Positions 34,237 to 42,714 of a stretch of DNA of 54,638 nucleotides are shown in pieces. Made by a program: the position numbers and the translations under genes. How positions within the stretch are numbered: position 1 is the stretch's first letter; each line of letters opens with the position of its first letter. Below the pieces are notes generated by a model, which saw nothing but the letters and a program-made list of their open reading frames with translations, had not been told where the DNA came from and did not search any database. This DNA comes from JBKEAJ01 sp047972135 (GTDB taxonomy: Bacteria > Bacteroidota > Bacteroidia > Bacteroidales > Prolixibacteraceae). Location: contig JBKEAJ010000009.1 in the NCBI GenBank assembly GCA_047972135.1, positions 1 through 54,638 of the forward strand. Reading direction: 5' to 3'.

Positions 34237-36195
34237 GTGGCAATAGCTTTTAGACATATAATTTTATACCCGACAGTTGTTTTGTTTACGATGGTTTCAT
34301 GCAACAATGAGATTACATCTAAACCTGCCCTTATTCCCTTACCTGTAGATCTGGTGTGGGACGAAGGATATTTCGACATGTCTGATAGTAGTTTATGCTT
34401 CATTCAAAAGTTAATACCCAATATAGAAAAAGCCGGTGCCAATCAGGATGAAGCCTATTCATTGTCCATAACTCCCGACTCGGTAATACTACAAGCTACA
34501 AGCAAGAAAGGTCTATATTGGGGTTTACAGACAGTCCGTCAGTTAAAAGAACATATAAATGGACAATGGCAACTCCCATGTTGTAAGATTATTGATTATC
34601 CAGCATTTAGCATTCGTGGTTTTATGCAAGATGTTGGTAGGAATTACCAATCTATAAGGATGTTAAAAGAGCAGATAAATATATTATCATCTTATAAAAT
34701 GAATGTTTTTCATTTACACCTGACAGACAATCCCGGCTGGAGGTTGGAGAGCAAAATGTATCCACAACTTAACCAGCCAGAGACCATGAGCCGATGGAAA
34801 GGAAAGCATTACACGCAACGAGAGTTTATAGATTTGATAGAATACTGCCACCGCAAGAATATTACACTCATCCCCGAATTTGATGTTCCAGGTCATTGTG
34901 AGGCGTTTAGAAAAGGTTTAGGCATAGAAAGCATGTCAGACCCGATGGTTAAAAAAGTACTATTAGGATTAATTGATGAGTTGTGTATCCTTGTTCCTGC
35001 CGAAAAAATGCCCTATATCCACATCGGTACCGACGAGGTTTGGCATGATTACGAGCGTCCCGCAGCCGGTTTACTTTCTGCGTTAGTAAGACAGATAAGA
35101 AAACACGGCAGGGAAGTAATAGTGTGGCGACCTGGACAGAAGATAGAGGATGACACAGTGTCTATCACACAATTATGGTCTTACAATGGACACCCCAAAG
35201 CAGGACGTCGTTATCTTGACTCCCGACTGAATTACCTCAACCACCTTGATCCTTTGGCAGGTATTGCACAGCTTTACTTCGACAGAATTTGCAATAGTGC
35301 CGATGGAGACTCAATACGTTTAGGAGGTATTCTTTGTTGTTGGAATGACAATAGAGTTGCTGAGGAATATGACATCATCAGACAAAACCCTGTCTATCCG
35401 GGAATACTCACATACAGCGAGGTTTCGTGGAGAGGTTTACCCTCTGACACAAAAGATAATTACCTGGCAAAGCTTCCTAAAAGAGGGAGCAATTTATTCA
35501 ATGCCTTTGTCGAGTTTGAAGGGCGATTAATCAGACACAGAGACGAATACTTTCAGAATAAGCCTTTCCCTTACGTCCAACAAACTAATATAAGTTGGAG
35601 TATTATCGGACCATTTAATAATGGGGGAGATATAAATAAATTCTTTCCCGTAGAGGATAGTATAAAGACCTCATACACTATCGACTCAATAGATTACAAT
35701 TGGACGGAGGGCATTATAGGAGGCACAGTACATCTACAACATTTCTTTGGATATCCATCATATTTTCCTAAAGATACTGGAACACACTACGCTTACACTC
35801 GCATATGGTCGCCTGTTAATCAGTCTATTACAGCATGGATAAGTTTTCACGACTGGTCTCGTTCGGGAGGACGACGAGGAGGTCCATTCCCCGAACTCAG
35901 ACAGTGGCATAACACAAACCCAAAAGTTTGGGTTAATTACAAAGTAATAGCTCCTCCCAAGTGGAATAATCCAGGACTGGGAGTGAACACCGAAGAAATT
36001 CCATTCACCGACGAGAACTATTTCTTTAGGAGTCTCTCAACAATAGTTCTTAATAAAGGTTGGAATGAAGTTCTACTAAAAATTCCGGTAAAACAAAGTA
36101 CATGGAAAAGGATGTTTACGTTCGTTCCCGTGTGTATCACCAAAGAAGGGGTCAGAGAAGTCCTTGATATAAAATTTGATTCAAAGATTAGATAA
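34237..36195 (+). CDS. GH20 beta-N-acetylhexosaminidase, lipoprotein
   Basis: 652 residues from a GTG at 34237, three bases after the sialidase stop; this start gives a lipoprotein signal ending TMVSC (Cys22), which an internal ATG would not. Residues about 30-115 form the GH20b domain; the GH20 barrel runs from SIRGFMQDVGRNYQSIRMLK and contains FHLHLTDNPGWRLES and the catalytic pair Asp266-Glu267 in HIGTDEVWHDY. The C-terminal 200 residues (ISWSIIGPFNNGGD ... WISFHDWS) form an accessory beta domain. It removes terminal GlcNAc/GalNAc uncovered after sialidase action. Confidence 0.92.
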   Translation: MAIAFRHIILYPTVVLFTMVSCNNEITSKPALIPLPVDLVWDEGYFDMSDSSLCFIQKLIPNIEKAGANQDEAYSLSITPDSVILQATSKKGLYWGLQTVRQLKEHINGQWQLPCCKIIDYPAFSIRGFMQDVGRNYQSIRMLKEQINILSSYKMNVFHLHLTDNPGWRLESKMYPQLNQPETMSRWKGKHYTQREFIDLIEYCHRKNITLIPEFDVPGHCEAFRKGLGIESMSDPMVKKVLLGLIDELCILVPAEKMPYIHIGTDEVWHDYERPAAGLLSALVRQIRKHGREVIVWRPGQKIEDDTVSITQLWSYNGHPKAGRRYLDSRLNYLNHLDPLAGIAQLYFDRICNSADGDSIRLGGILCCWNDNRVAEEYDIIRQNPVYPGILTYSEVSWRGLPSDTKDNYLAKLPKRGSNLFNAFVEFEGRLIRHRDEYFQNKPFPYVQQTNISWSIIGPFNNGGDINKFFPVEDSIKTSYTIDSIDYNWTEGIIGGTVHLQHFFGYPSYFPKDTGTHYAYTRIWSPVNQSITAWISFHDWSRSGGRRGGPFPELRQWHNTNPKVWVNYKVIAPPKWNNPGLGVNTEEIPFTDENYFFRSLSTIVLNKGWNEVLLKIPVKQSTWKRMFTFVPVCITKEGVREVLDIKFDSKIR

Positions 36196-36212
36196 TTACA
36201 AAGAATAAAAAT

Positions 36213-37127
36213 ATGAATAAAATTAAAGGATTAGTAGCAGCACCATTCTCGGTTTTAGACAGTAGAGGGGAGTTGCAGCTTGAAAAGATTCCCGCATATT
36301 GCGAGATGCTTGAGAAGAACAAAATTACAGGAGCTTTCATCAATGGCTCAACAGGAGAGGGCGTATCACTCACACACAAGGAGAAAATGCAAACGCTAGA
36401 ACAATGGAGTAATGCTTCCAATGGCAAAGCACTCAAACTTATAAATTTAGTAGGTGGAACTTCGTACAAAGAGTGTATAGATAGTGCCATACATTCGGAG
36501 AAGTGCGGTACAGATGCGATTGCAATTCTTGCTCCCTACTATTTCAAACCACCATGTGCAAAAGCACTTGTAGACTTTTGTGCCTTAATTGCAGAATCAG
36601 TACCTAAGATGCCCGTTTATTTTTACCACATTCCGGTGCTAACTGGTTGCCACATTTCCATGTTTGATTTTCTGAAAGAAGCCGATAGTGTCATTCCTAA
36701 CCTTGCAGGGATAAAATATACCCACGAAGATTTCATGGATTTTCTAAGTTGTCTGCATTTCAAAGACGGGAAATACGACATGCTGTGGGGGCGTGATGAG
36801 AACTTGTTGTCGGCATTAGCATTAGGAGCAGAGGGAGGAGTTGGCAGTACCTACAACTATGCTGCCCCCTTATACTTAGATTTGATTGCAGCCTACAATG
36901 CAGGAGACTTTACATCGGCTCGCACACTCCAACAAAAATCCATAAACATGATATATTTGCTGGGGAAATATGGTGGTATCTCCACTGGCAAAGCATACAT
37001 GAGGTATATAAATTTTGATTTAGGAGGATTCAGACTACCTGTCGGAAATATGAGCGACAGTGCTTATGCTGATTTTTGTAGAGATGTTAAAAAATTGAAT
37101 ATGGAAGATAGCTTATCAAAAGTATAA
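36213..37127 (+). CDS. nanA: N-acetylneuraminate lyase
   Basis: 304 residues, a DHDPS-superfamily barrel. GSTGEG at 45-50 binds the carboxylate, catalytic Tyr138 lies in YFYHIP, and the Schiff-base Lys168 in LAGIKYTHED; these match NanA more closely than DapA. The enzyme cleaves N-acetylneuraminate to N-acetylmannosamine and pyruvate in the cytosol. It sits 17 bases after the GH20 gene and just before the kelch and AGE epimerase genes. In Bacteroides fragilis the equivalent gene is called nanL. Confidence 0.92.
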   Translation: MNKIKGLVAAPFSVLDSRGELQLEKIPAYCEMLEKNKITGAFINGSTGEGVSLTHKEKMQTLEQWSNASNGKALKLINLVGGTSYKECIDSAIHSEKCGTDAIAILAPYYFKPPCAKALVDFCALIAESVPKMPVYFYHIPVLTGCHISMFDFLKEADSVIPNLAGIKYTHEDFMDFLSCLHFKDGKYDMLWGRDENLLSALALGAEGGVGSTYNYAAPLYLDLIAAYNAGDFTSARTLQQKSINMIYLLGKYGGISTGKAYMRYINFDLGGFRLPVGNMSDSAYADFCRDVKKLNMEDSLSKV

Positions 37128-37131
37128 AAAA

Positions 37132-37197
37132 ATGAGATTTCTCCTTACCATTGTCCTCTTGTTATCAACAGTTTTTACTTCATGTAATACAAAATAA
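37132..37197 (+). CDS. orphan lipoprotein signal-peptide ORF (21 codons)
   Basis: ATG at 37132 encodes MRFLLTIVLLLSTVFTSC then NTK and TAA at 37195. This is a complete lipoprotein signal with the lipidation cysteine at position 18, stopped three codons later. Ten bases on begins the kelch gene in another frame. Removing one A from the four-A run at 37191-37194 joins the two frames without a stop, so this is most likely the detached signal peptide of the kelch protein. Confidence 0.55.
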   Translation: MRFLLTIVLLLSTVFTSCNTK

Positions 37198-37207
37198 CAG
37201 TTACATA

Positions 37208-38314
37208 ATGGACATAAAATTCAACGCAAACGAACTACCTGACTTACCTGCTGTTGGTGGTCAGGACACTCAGTACGGGCTTGCAGGAGCAGTGGCAGGA
37301 ATAATTTCTGACGAGCTAGTGATTACAGGAGGGTCGAATTTTCCTAACACCTTCCCATGGCTTGGAGGAACAAAGACATATTACGCTGACATCTATACAC
37401 TTGACTTAAAGCAGACAGATACAGGATGGAAGGTATTGGAGTCAAAACTGAAAGAGCCTTTAGCATATCCAGCATGCATCTCAGTGAGTAACTCCATTTA
37501 TTGTGTAGGTGGCGAAAATAAGCGAGGTGAGATTTCCTCAGTCATCAAAATTGTAATAGACAACGGCAAACTGCAAGTTTTAAGACAGAGCAACTTCCCT
37601 GTGGCAGTCTCGAATAGCGGTATTACTAGTATTAGCAATAGAATCTACGTGTTTGGAGGAGTGGGGGAGACTGGAGCTGTATCTACACTCTATTCTACCG
37701 ATATATCATACGACACCCTCAAATGGGAAAAACATGCAGACTTCCCCTATGCAATATCTCATTCAGTGATTGTAAGTCAGTGGGACGGAAAAGAATACTG
37801 TTTATATGTTCTTGGAGGACGTAGCAAGGCTGGTACACAAACTGACTTCTTCAGTGCTGTTTGGAAATATTCTCCAAGTAATGATAAATGGAGCAATGTC
37901 GGAAATATATGCTCTACGAATGGGAAGCAGGTTAAGCTTGCAGCGGGACCTGGGGCAGCGGTTGGAAAGAAGCAGATTTTTGTTTTTGGCGGTGACGACG
38001 GAATACTGTTCAACAAAATAGAGGATTTCATCAATCAGATTTCATTAGAGTCTGATCCCAAGAAGAAGCAAGCTATAATCGAAGCAAAGAACCTGCATCT
38101 ATCAGGATATTCGGGTTTTCGTCGGGATATTTTCGTGTTCAACACTCTAACAAATAAATGTAGTGTTGTAGCACAGCTTCCCATGCCAAGTCAAGTAACC
38201 ACAACTGTTATTCCCCATGGGAACAAATACATCATTCCCAACGGCGAGATAAGACCCGGCACTAGAACTCCGTCGATAAGCTGTATAAGCATAGAAGAAT
38301 CAGAAAACAATTGA
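37208..38314 (+). CDS. nanM: kelch-type N-acetylneuraminate epimerase/mutarotase (cyclically permuted NanM family)
   Basis: 368 residues from the ATG at 37208; the frame is open from 37151 but has no start with a signal. Six kelch blades are visible from repeats such as ELVITGGSNF, IYCVGGENKRG, IYVFGGVGETG, LYVLGGRSKAG and IFVFGGDDGI. The permuted order and the C-terminal IIPNGEIRPGTRTPSI match the Bacteroidetes sialic-acid mutarotases. These convert alpha- to beta-Neu5Ac, normally in the periplasm. Here the protein as read lacks a signal peptide; one lies in a separate frame directly upstream. It is related to the N-terminal domain of the transporter fusion at 39479. Confidence 0.82.
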   Translation: MDIKFNANELPDLPAVGGQDTQYGLAGAVAGIISDELVITGGSNFPNTFPWLGGTKTYYADIYTLDLKQTDTGWKVLESKLKEPLAYPACISVSNSIYCVGGENKRGEISSVIKIVIDNGKLQVLRQSNFPVAVSNSGITSISNRIYVFGGVGETGAVSTLYSTDISYDTLKWEKHADFPYAISHSVIVSQWDGKEYCLYVLGGRSKAGTQTDFFSAVWKYSPSNDKWSNVGNICSTNGKQVKLAAGPGAAVGKKQIFVFGGDDGILFNKIEDFINQISLESDPKKKQAIIEAKNLHLSGYSGFRRDIFVFNTLTNKCSVVAQLPMPSQVTTTVIPHGNKYIIPNGEIRPGTRTPSISCISIEESENN

Positions 38315-38318
38315 TAAA

Positions 38319-39482
38319 ATGGAATACAACGCACTTTCAGAGAAATACAAAAATGAGCTATTGAATAATGTTATTCCCTTTTGGGAAAGTCATTCGATAG
38401 ACCCGAAAAATGGCGGCTACTTTACCTGCCTTGACCGCAAAGGAAAGATATTTGACACTGATAAATTCGTATGGCTTCAAGCTCGTCAGGTATGGATGTT
38501 TTCTAAACTATATAATGAATTGGAAAAGAGAGATACTTGGCTGAATATGGCATTTCACGGAGCATCTTTTCTGCAGAAATATGGACATGACGAAAGTCTT
38601 AACTGGTATTTTTCGCTTACCGAAGACGGCAAACCTTTAGTTCAGCCCTACAACATATTCTCAGATTGCTTTGCGTCGATGGCATTTGGGCAGTTGTACA
38701 AAGCCACAAGTTCAGATGCATATGCCGATATTGCTAAAAATACTTTTGAAAATATCTTGCAACGAAGCAATAATCCCAAAGGAAAATATAACAAACTCTA
38801 TCCCGACACAAGACCACTAAAAGGGTTTTCACTTCCCATGATTTTGTGCAATCTCTCATTAGAATTAGAACACCTGCTAGGTCCCGACTTGGTTAACGAT
38901 ACTATAGAGACGTGTATCAGGGAGGTTATGGAAGTATTCTACCAAGCTGAGGAAGGACTAATTCTTGAAAATGTTCACCCCGACGGCAGCTCCTCAAATT
39001 CTTTTGAAGGACGCTTACTCAATCCTGGTCATGCTATCGAGGCAATGTGGTTTATCATGGACTTGGCGGTCAGGAAAGGTGATAAATCACTTATTGATAA
39101 GGCTGTTGATATCACGCTACGAACCGTAGAATATGGTTGGGACAAGGAGTATGGTGGTATTTTTTATTTCCTTGACAGTAAGGGCTTTCCCCCTCAACAG
39201 CTTGAATGGGATCAAAAACTATGGTGGGTACATATCGAGACTTTAATTAGTTTGATAAAGGGTTATCATTTGACAAGGAATAAAGCGTGTCTGGAATGGT
39301 TTGAAAAAGTACAAAATTACACATGGTCGCATTTTGCAGATTCTAAATATGGAGAATGGTTCGGTTATCTTAATCGTCAAGGCGAGGTTCTGCTGGCACT
39401 CAAAGGAGGCAAGTGGAAAGGTTGTTTTCATGTTCCACGCGGACTGTTTCAGATATGGCAAACACTTGAAAAATTAAAATGA
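38319..39482 (+). CDS. nanE: N-acylglucosamine 2-epimerase (AGE family)
   Basis: 387 residues. The alpha/alpha barrel signatures are present: WESHSIDPKNGGYFTCLDRKG, DKFVWLQARQVWMFSKLYN, LNPGHAIEAMWFIMDLA and WWVHIETLISLI, the last three carrying the active-site His/Arg/Trp residues. It interconverts N-acetylmannosamine and N-acetylglucosamine, feeding amino-sugar metabolism after the lyase. In B. fragilis this AGE-type enzyme is the NanE of the nanLET locus, followed by the kinase RokA; no kinase is found here. It starts four bases after the kelch gene and overlaps the next gene by ATGA. Confidence 0.9.
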   Translation: MEYNALSEKYKNELLNNVIPFWESHSIDPKNGGYFTCLDRKGKIFDTDKFVWLQARQVWMFSKLYNELEKRDTWLNMAFHGASFLQKYGHDESLNWYFSLTEDGKPLVQPYNIFSDCFASMAFGQLYKATSSDAYADIAKNTFENILQRSNNPKGKYNKLYPDTRPLKGFSLPMILCNLSLELEHLLGPDLVNDTIETCIREVMEVFYQAEEGLILENVHPDGSSSNSFEGRLLNPGHAIEAMWFIMDLAVRKGDKSLIDKAVDITLRTVEYGWDKEYGGIFYFLDSKGFPPQQLEWDQKLWWVHIETLISLIKGYHLTRNKACLEWFEKVQNYTWSHFADSKYGEWFGYLNRQGEVLLALKGGKWKGCFHVPRGLFQIWQTLEKLK

Positions 39483-42169
39483 TAACGACTGACTGGAATA
39501 TGAGTACGATAAAAGGAATCCTGCGAATGAATATGATATTGAAGCTTATTTTAGCCTTAGTTTGTTGGTTTATTGGTTTTGGTCAATCTGCCGAAGCACG
39601 GGAACAGATTAATCAGATCAATCAAAATAGTCTCGATTTATTTGGAAAGCTTGGAGGAGAAGTAGGGCAAGAAGGTATTGCTGGAGCTTTTGTTGGCGCA
39701 CATGGAGATGTGTTGATTGTGGCGGGCGGTTCTGCTTTCCCGAAAGGAAAACCATGGGAAAATGGACAGAAATATTTTTCCGATGGTATCTATATATTTC
39801 AGCGATCGGGTACTGGTGGTTTCGCGTTGCTGAAAGAAGAAAAATTCTCGGAAGGCATTGCTGAAGGAGCATCAGTTAGTTTACCTCAAGGCGTTTTGTG
39901 TATTGGTGGGCAAAGTTCTTCGGGCTTAAGTCGGCAAGTAGTTTTGCTTGCTTGGAGCGAGGGGCAGCTTGAACAGCACGAGTTTCCGGAACTTCCTATA
40001 GCTGTTAAAGATGCAACGGCGGCAGTCATTGGAAAGCAGATTTATCTTGTGGGAGGACAGAGTGAATCAGGTATTCTCGATCAGTTTCTGCTGTTGAATC
40101 TATCCGATAAGGAAGCAGGATGGCAGCAGCTTACCAATTTTCCTCATCCTGTGACCAGTGCGATGGCGGTTGCTCAAATGGATGGAGAAGAAGTGAGTTT
40201 GCATGTATTTGGAGGACGAGCAAAAACGAGGGGAGCCTCTATAACGACCTTCTATGCTGATGTATTTCGGTTCCGCCCTTCCAAAGGCAAGTGGGAGCAG
40301 AAACAGTCCATTCGACTGGACGAAAGACAGTCCTTACCTTTAGCAGCAGGGATTGCGGAGTGTGTTGGGGCATCTCATATTGTTTTATTGGGTGGTGACT
40401 CAGGAATTACTTTCAATCAGGTTGAGTATGCAATTAATCAGATTGAGGTAGGAGACAAAAAGGCGCAAACTGTGCGCGACTCATTGTGGAAGACTCATCT
40501 TGGTTTCAATAAACAAATCTTAATCTACAATACTATTACTGATTCGTGGTTTGAGGGAGGAACTTGGCAGGGAACCCCAGTAGCAGTAAGCTCATCGGTT
40601 TGGTTGAATGGTTCTTTACTTATTCCTGGGGGCGAGATTAGCCCAGGTATCCGAACACCTAAAATTCATGAAATTCAATTTTCGGTAAATCCTATTTTTG
40701 GTTGGCTCAACTATTTGGTACTCGGGGTTTATTTTGTCGGGATGCTGTTTCTTGGTTTCTATTTTATGAAGCGGGAAAGCAGCACCGATGATTTCTTTAA
40801 AGCAGGAGGACGCATTCCTTGGTGGGCTGCGGGGATTAGTATTTTTGCAACAACTTTAAGTGCAATTACATTTATTGCTATTCCTGCAAAATCGTATGCT
40901 ACTGATTGGCGCATGTTGATGTTTAATATGTCCATAATTTTTATTGCTCCGATAGTCATTCGCTATTTCTTACCTTTTTTTCGTCGATTTAATTTTGATA
41001 CAGCTTACCAGTATCTCGAAGTGCGTTTTAATAGGGCAGTGCGCTGGCTGGCTTCTGGTTTGTTCGTATTTTTTATGGTAAGTCGAATTGCAATTGTTCT
41101 TTTCTTACCGTCCTTGGCATTGAATGCCGTAACTGGATTTAATATTTATCTGGCAATTGTTGTGATGGGAGTTGTGACCATTATTTATTGTACCAGTGGT
41201 GGAATTGAGGCGGTTGTTTGGGGAGATGTCATTCAAGGATTCATTTTGGTTAGCGGTGCATTCATAGCCTTTACTTTTATGTTGGCAGGTGTTGATGGGG
41301 GACTGAGCGGATTTCTGGAGACAACAGTAAGGCAACAAAAGTTTCATACCTTTGACTTTCGGTTTGATCTTTCACAACCTGTGTTCTGGGTTGTAATGAT
41401 TGGCGGATTGGCAAATACCTTAATTTCTTATACAAGTGATCAAAGTGTGGTTCAGCGGTATATGACAACAAAAGATGAGCGTGCAACGGGTCGAAGTATT
41501 TGGTTGAATGGTTTTTTGAGTATTCCGGTGAGTATTCTTTTCTTTTTATTAGGAACGGGCTTGTATGCTTTCTATACATCCAAGCCGAACCAAATGTCTA
41601 TTGTAAATCCGAATATCGATTCTGTGTTTCCTCAGTTCATTGTGAATGAAGTGCCTCCGGGCGTAGCTGGCTTACTGATCGCTGCAATTTTTGCAGCGGC
41701 AATGTCAACCTTGTCATCTAATATTAATTCAGTAGCTGCGGTCATCACTTCAGATTTTTACAAGGTTATGGTGTCGAAAACTACACTAGCCAAAAATATG
41801 GTTGTTGCACGATGGTCTGGAATTATTGTTGGGATATTGGGTATTATGATGGCTTTGATATTGGCGACTTGGAGCATTGCGTCTCTTTGGGATCAGTTTA
41901 ACACCTTTCTCGGCTTGTTGACCGGCGGACTAGGAGCATTGTTTGTTATGGGAATTTTCTTTCCTCGTATCTCAGGGAATGCAGCTCTTTTAGGTGTTGT
42001 CGGTGGATTGTCTGCCTTGATGCTGGTTAAAAATTATACGGATTTGTCTTTCCTAATGTATGGTTTTGTTAGTATTGTCGCCAGTGTCTTGTTTGCTTGG
42101 CTGGCGAGCTGGATTTTTCCCAATAAAAAGTCTATAGCTGATTTCACCTTGAAAGGAAGGCGGGTTTAA
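39479..42169 (+). CDS. kelch mutarotase-sodium:solute symporter fusion (sialic acid transporter)
   Basis: 896 residues. A signal peptide ends near QSAEARE (about residue 41); the first ATG at 39479 overlaps the nanE stop, and ATGs at residues 17 and 19 give a tighter signal. Residues 50-400 form a kelch propeller (LIVAGGSAF, VLCIGGQSS, IYLVGGQSE, LHVFGGRAK, IVLLGGDSG, PGGEISPGIRTPKI). Residues 408-890 are an SSS-family transporter with about 13 helices (FFKAGGRIPWWAAGISIFAT, SYTSDQSVVQRYMTTKDE). The propeller would face the periplasm and convert the sialic acid anomer at the transport site. Codon use differs from the neighbours: Ile is mostly ATT and Arg mostly CGN. Confidence 0.9.
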   Translation: MITTDWNMSTIKGILRMNMILKLILALVCWFIGFGQSAEAREQINQINQNSLDLFGKLGGEVGQEGIAGAFVGAHGDVLIVAGGSAFPKGKPWENGQKYFSDGIYIFQRSGTGGFALLKEEKFSEGIAEGASVSLPQGVLCIGGQSSSGLSRQVVLLAWSEGQLEQHEFPELPIAVKDATAAVIGKQIYLVGGQSESGILDQFLLLNLSDKEAGWQQLTNFPHPVTSAMAVAQMDGEEVSLHVFGGRAKTRGASITTFYADVFRFRPSKGKWEQKQSIRLDERQSLPLAAGIAECVGASHIVLLGGDSGITFNQVEYAINQIEVGDKKAQTVRDSLWKTHLGFNKQILIYNTITDSWFEGGTWQGTPVAVSSSVWLNGSLLIPGGEISPGIRTPKIHEIQFSVNPIFGWLNYLVLGVYFVGMLFLGFYFMKRESSTDDFFKAGGRIPWWAAGISIFATTLSAITFIAIPAKSYATDWRMLMFNMSIIFIAPIVIRYFLPFFRRFNFDTAYQYLEVRFNRAVRWLASGLFVFFMVSRIAIVLFLPSLALNAVTGFNIYLAIVVMGVVTIIYCTSGGIEAVVWGDVIQGFILVSGAFIAFTFMLAGVDGGLSGFLETTVRQQKFHTFDFRFDLSQPVFWVVMIGGLANTLISYTSDQSVVQRYMTTKDERATGRSIWLNGFLSIPVSILFFLLGTGLYAFYTSKPNQMSIVNPNIDSVFPQFIVNEVPPGVAGLLIAAIFAAAMSTLSSNINSVAAVITSDFYKVMVSKTTLAKNMVVARWSGIIVGILGIMMALILATWSIASLWDQFNTFLGLLTGGLGALFVMGIFFPRISGNAALLGVVGGLSALMLVKNYTDLSFLMYGFVSIVASVLFAWLASWIFPNKKSIADFTLKGRRV

Positions 42170-42205
42170 ATGCAGAGTCTGTACCATAATCATTTGTCTC
42201 AATTG

Positions 42206-42639
42206 TCATTTCCTTCCACAAGGATATAGTTTAGAGAAATAATTTTTCCGTTTCCAGAAACGTATCATAAAGTCCATGTTGTCCAAATAGAGTTTACCTT
42301 TTTTAGGATTTAAAAATACAAGAGAGACTCTGTATTCAATAATAAATCCATTTAGATTAAAATCATCTTTATATTTTTCATGTGCCTCTTGCACTTTAGT
42401 CTTTAAATCTGGTAAGTGTCGGGGTAGAATAAATATGTTCCAAAGCGTAGAGAATCTACCAAATGTCTTACTCTATAGAAATACATTTCATCCTCTGCTA
42501 TTGAGCAATACTCTTTTAAGTACTTATTCTCAGGGGCATATTCCCAAACATCCTCAAAGACATCCATAGTAACTCTCGCCAATTCATATAGCTTCATTTT
42601 GAGCCACTTTTTGATGTATATCTTATTTCTCTTCAACAT
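42206..42639 (-). pseudogene. frame-disrupted small protein of unknown function
   Basis: Two adjacent minus-strand frames, 42403-42639 (MLKRNKIYIKKWLKMKLYEL ... FGTYLFYPDTYQI) and 42206-42394 (QEAHEKYKDDFNLNGFIIEY ... FSKLYPCGRK), fit as one protein of about 145 residues if one base is added near 42405-42420, giving PDLKTKVQEAHEKY across the joint. The product would be basic and aromatic-rich, with no signal peptide. I do not recognise the family. It may be a genuine frameshift mutation or a sequencing error in the CCCC run. Confidence 0.45.
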
Positions 42640-42666
42640 TATGTGTGCAATAGATAAATATTTTAC

Positions 42667-42674
42667 TACTTTTG
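42667..42674 (+). promoter_or_regulatory. -7 box TAnnTTTG of the nitroreductase gene
   Basis: TACTTTTG, 40 bases before the ATG at 42715. Confidence 0.45.
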
Positions 42675-42714
42675 AAACCGCAAGACAGTAAGATTAAACC
42701 AAAATATATGCATT

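Noticed and set aside
36213..37127. Dihydrodipicolinate synthase as alternative for the lyase gene
   Set aside because: The position inside the sialic-acid locus and the YFYHIP and IKYTHED segments favour N-acetylneuraminate lyase.
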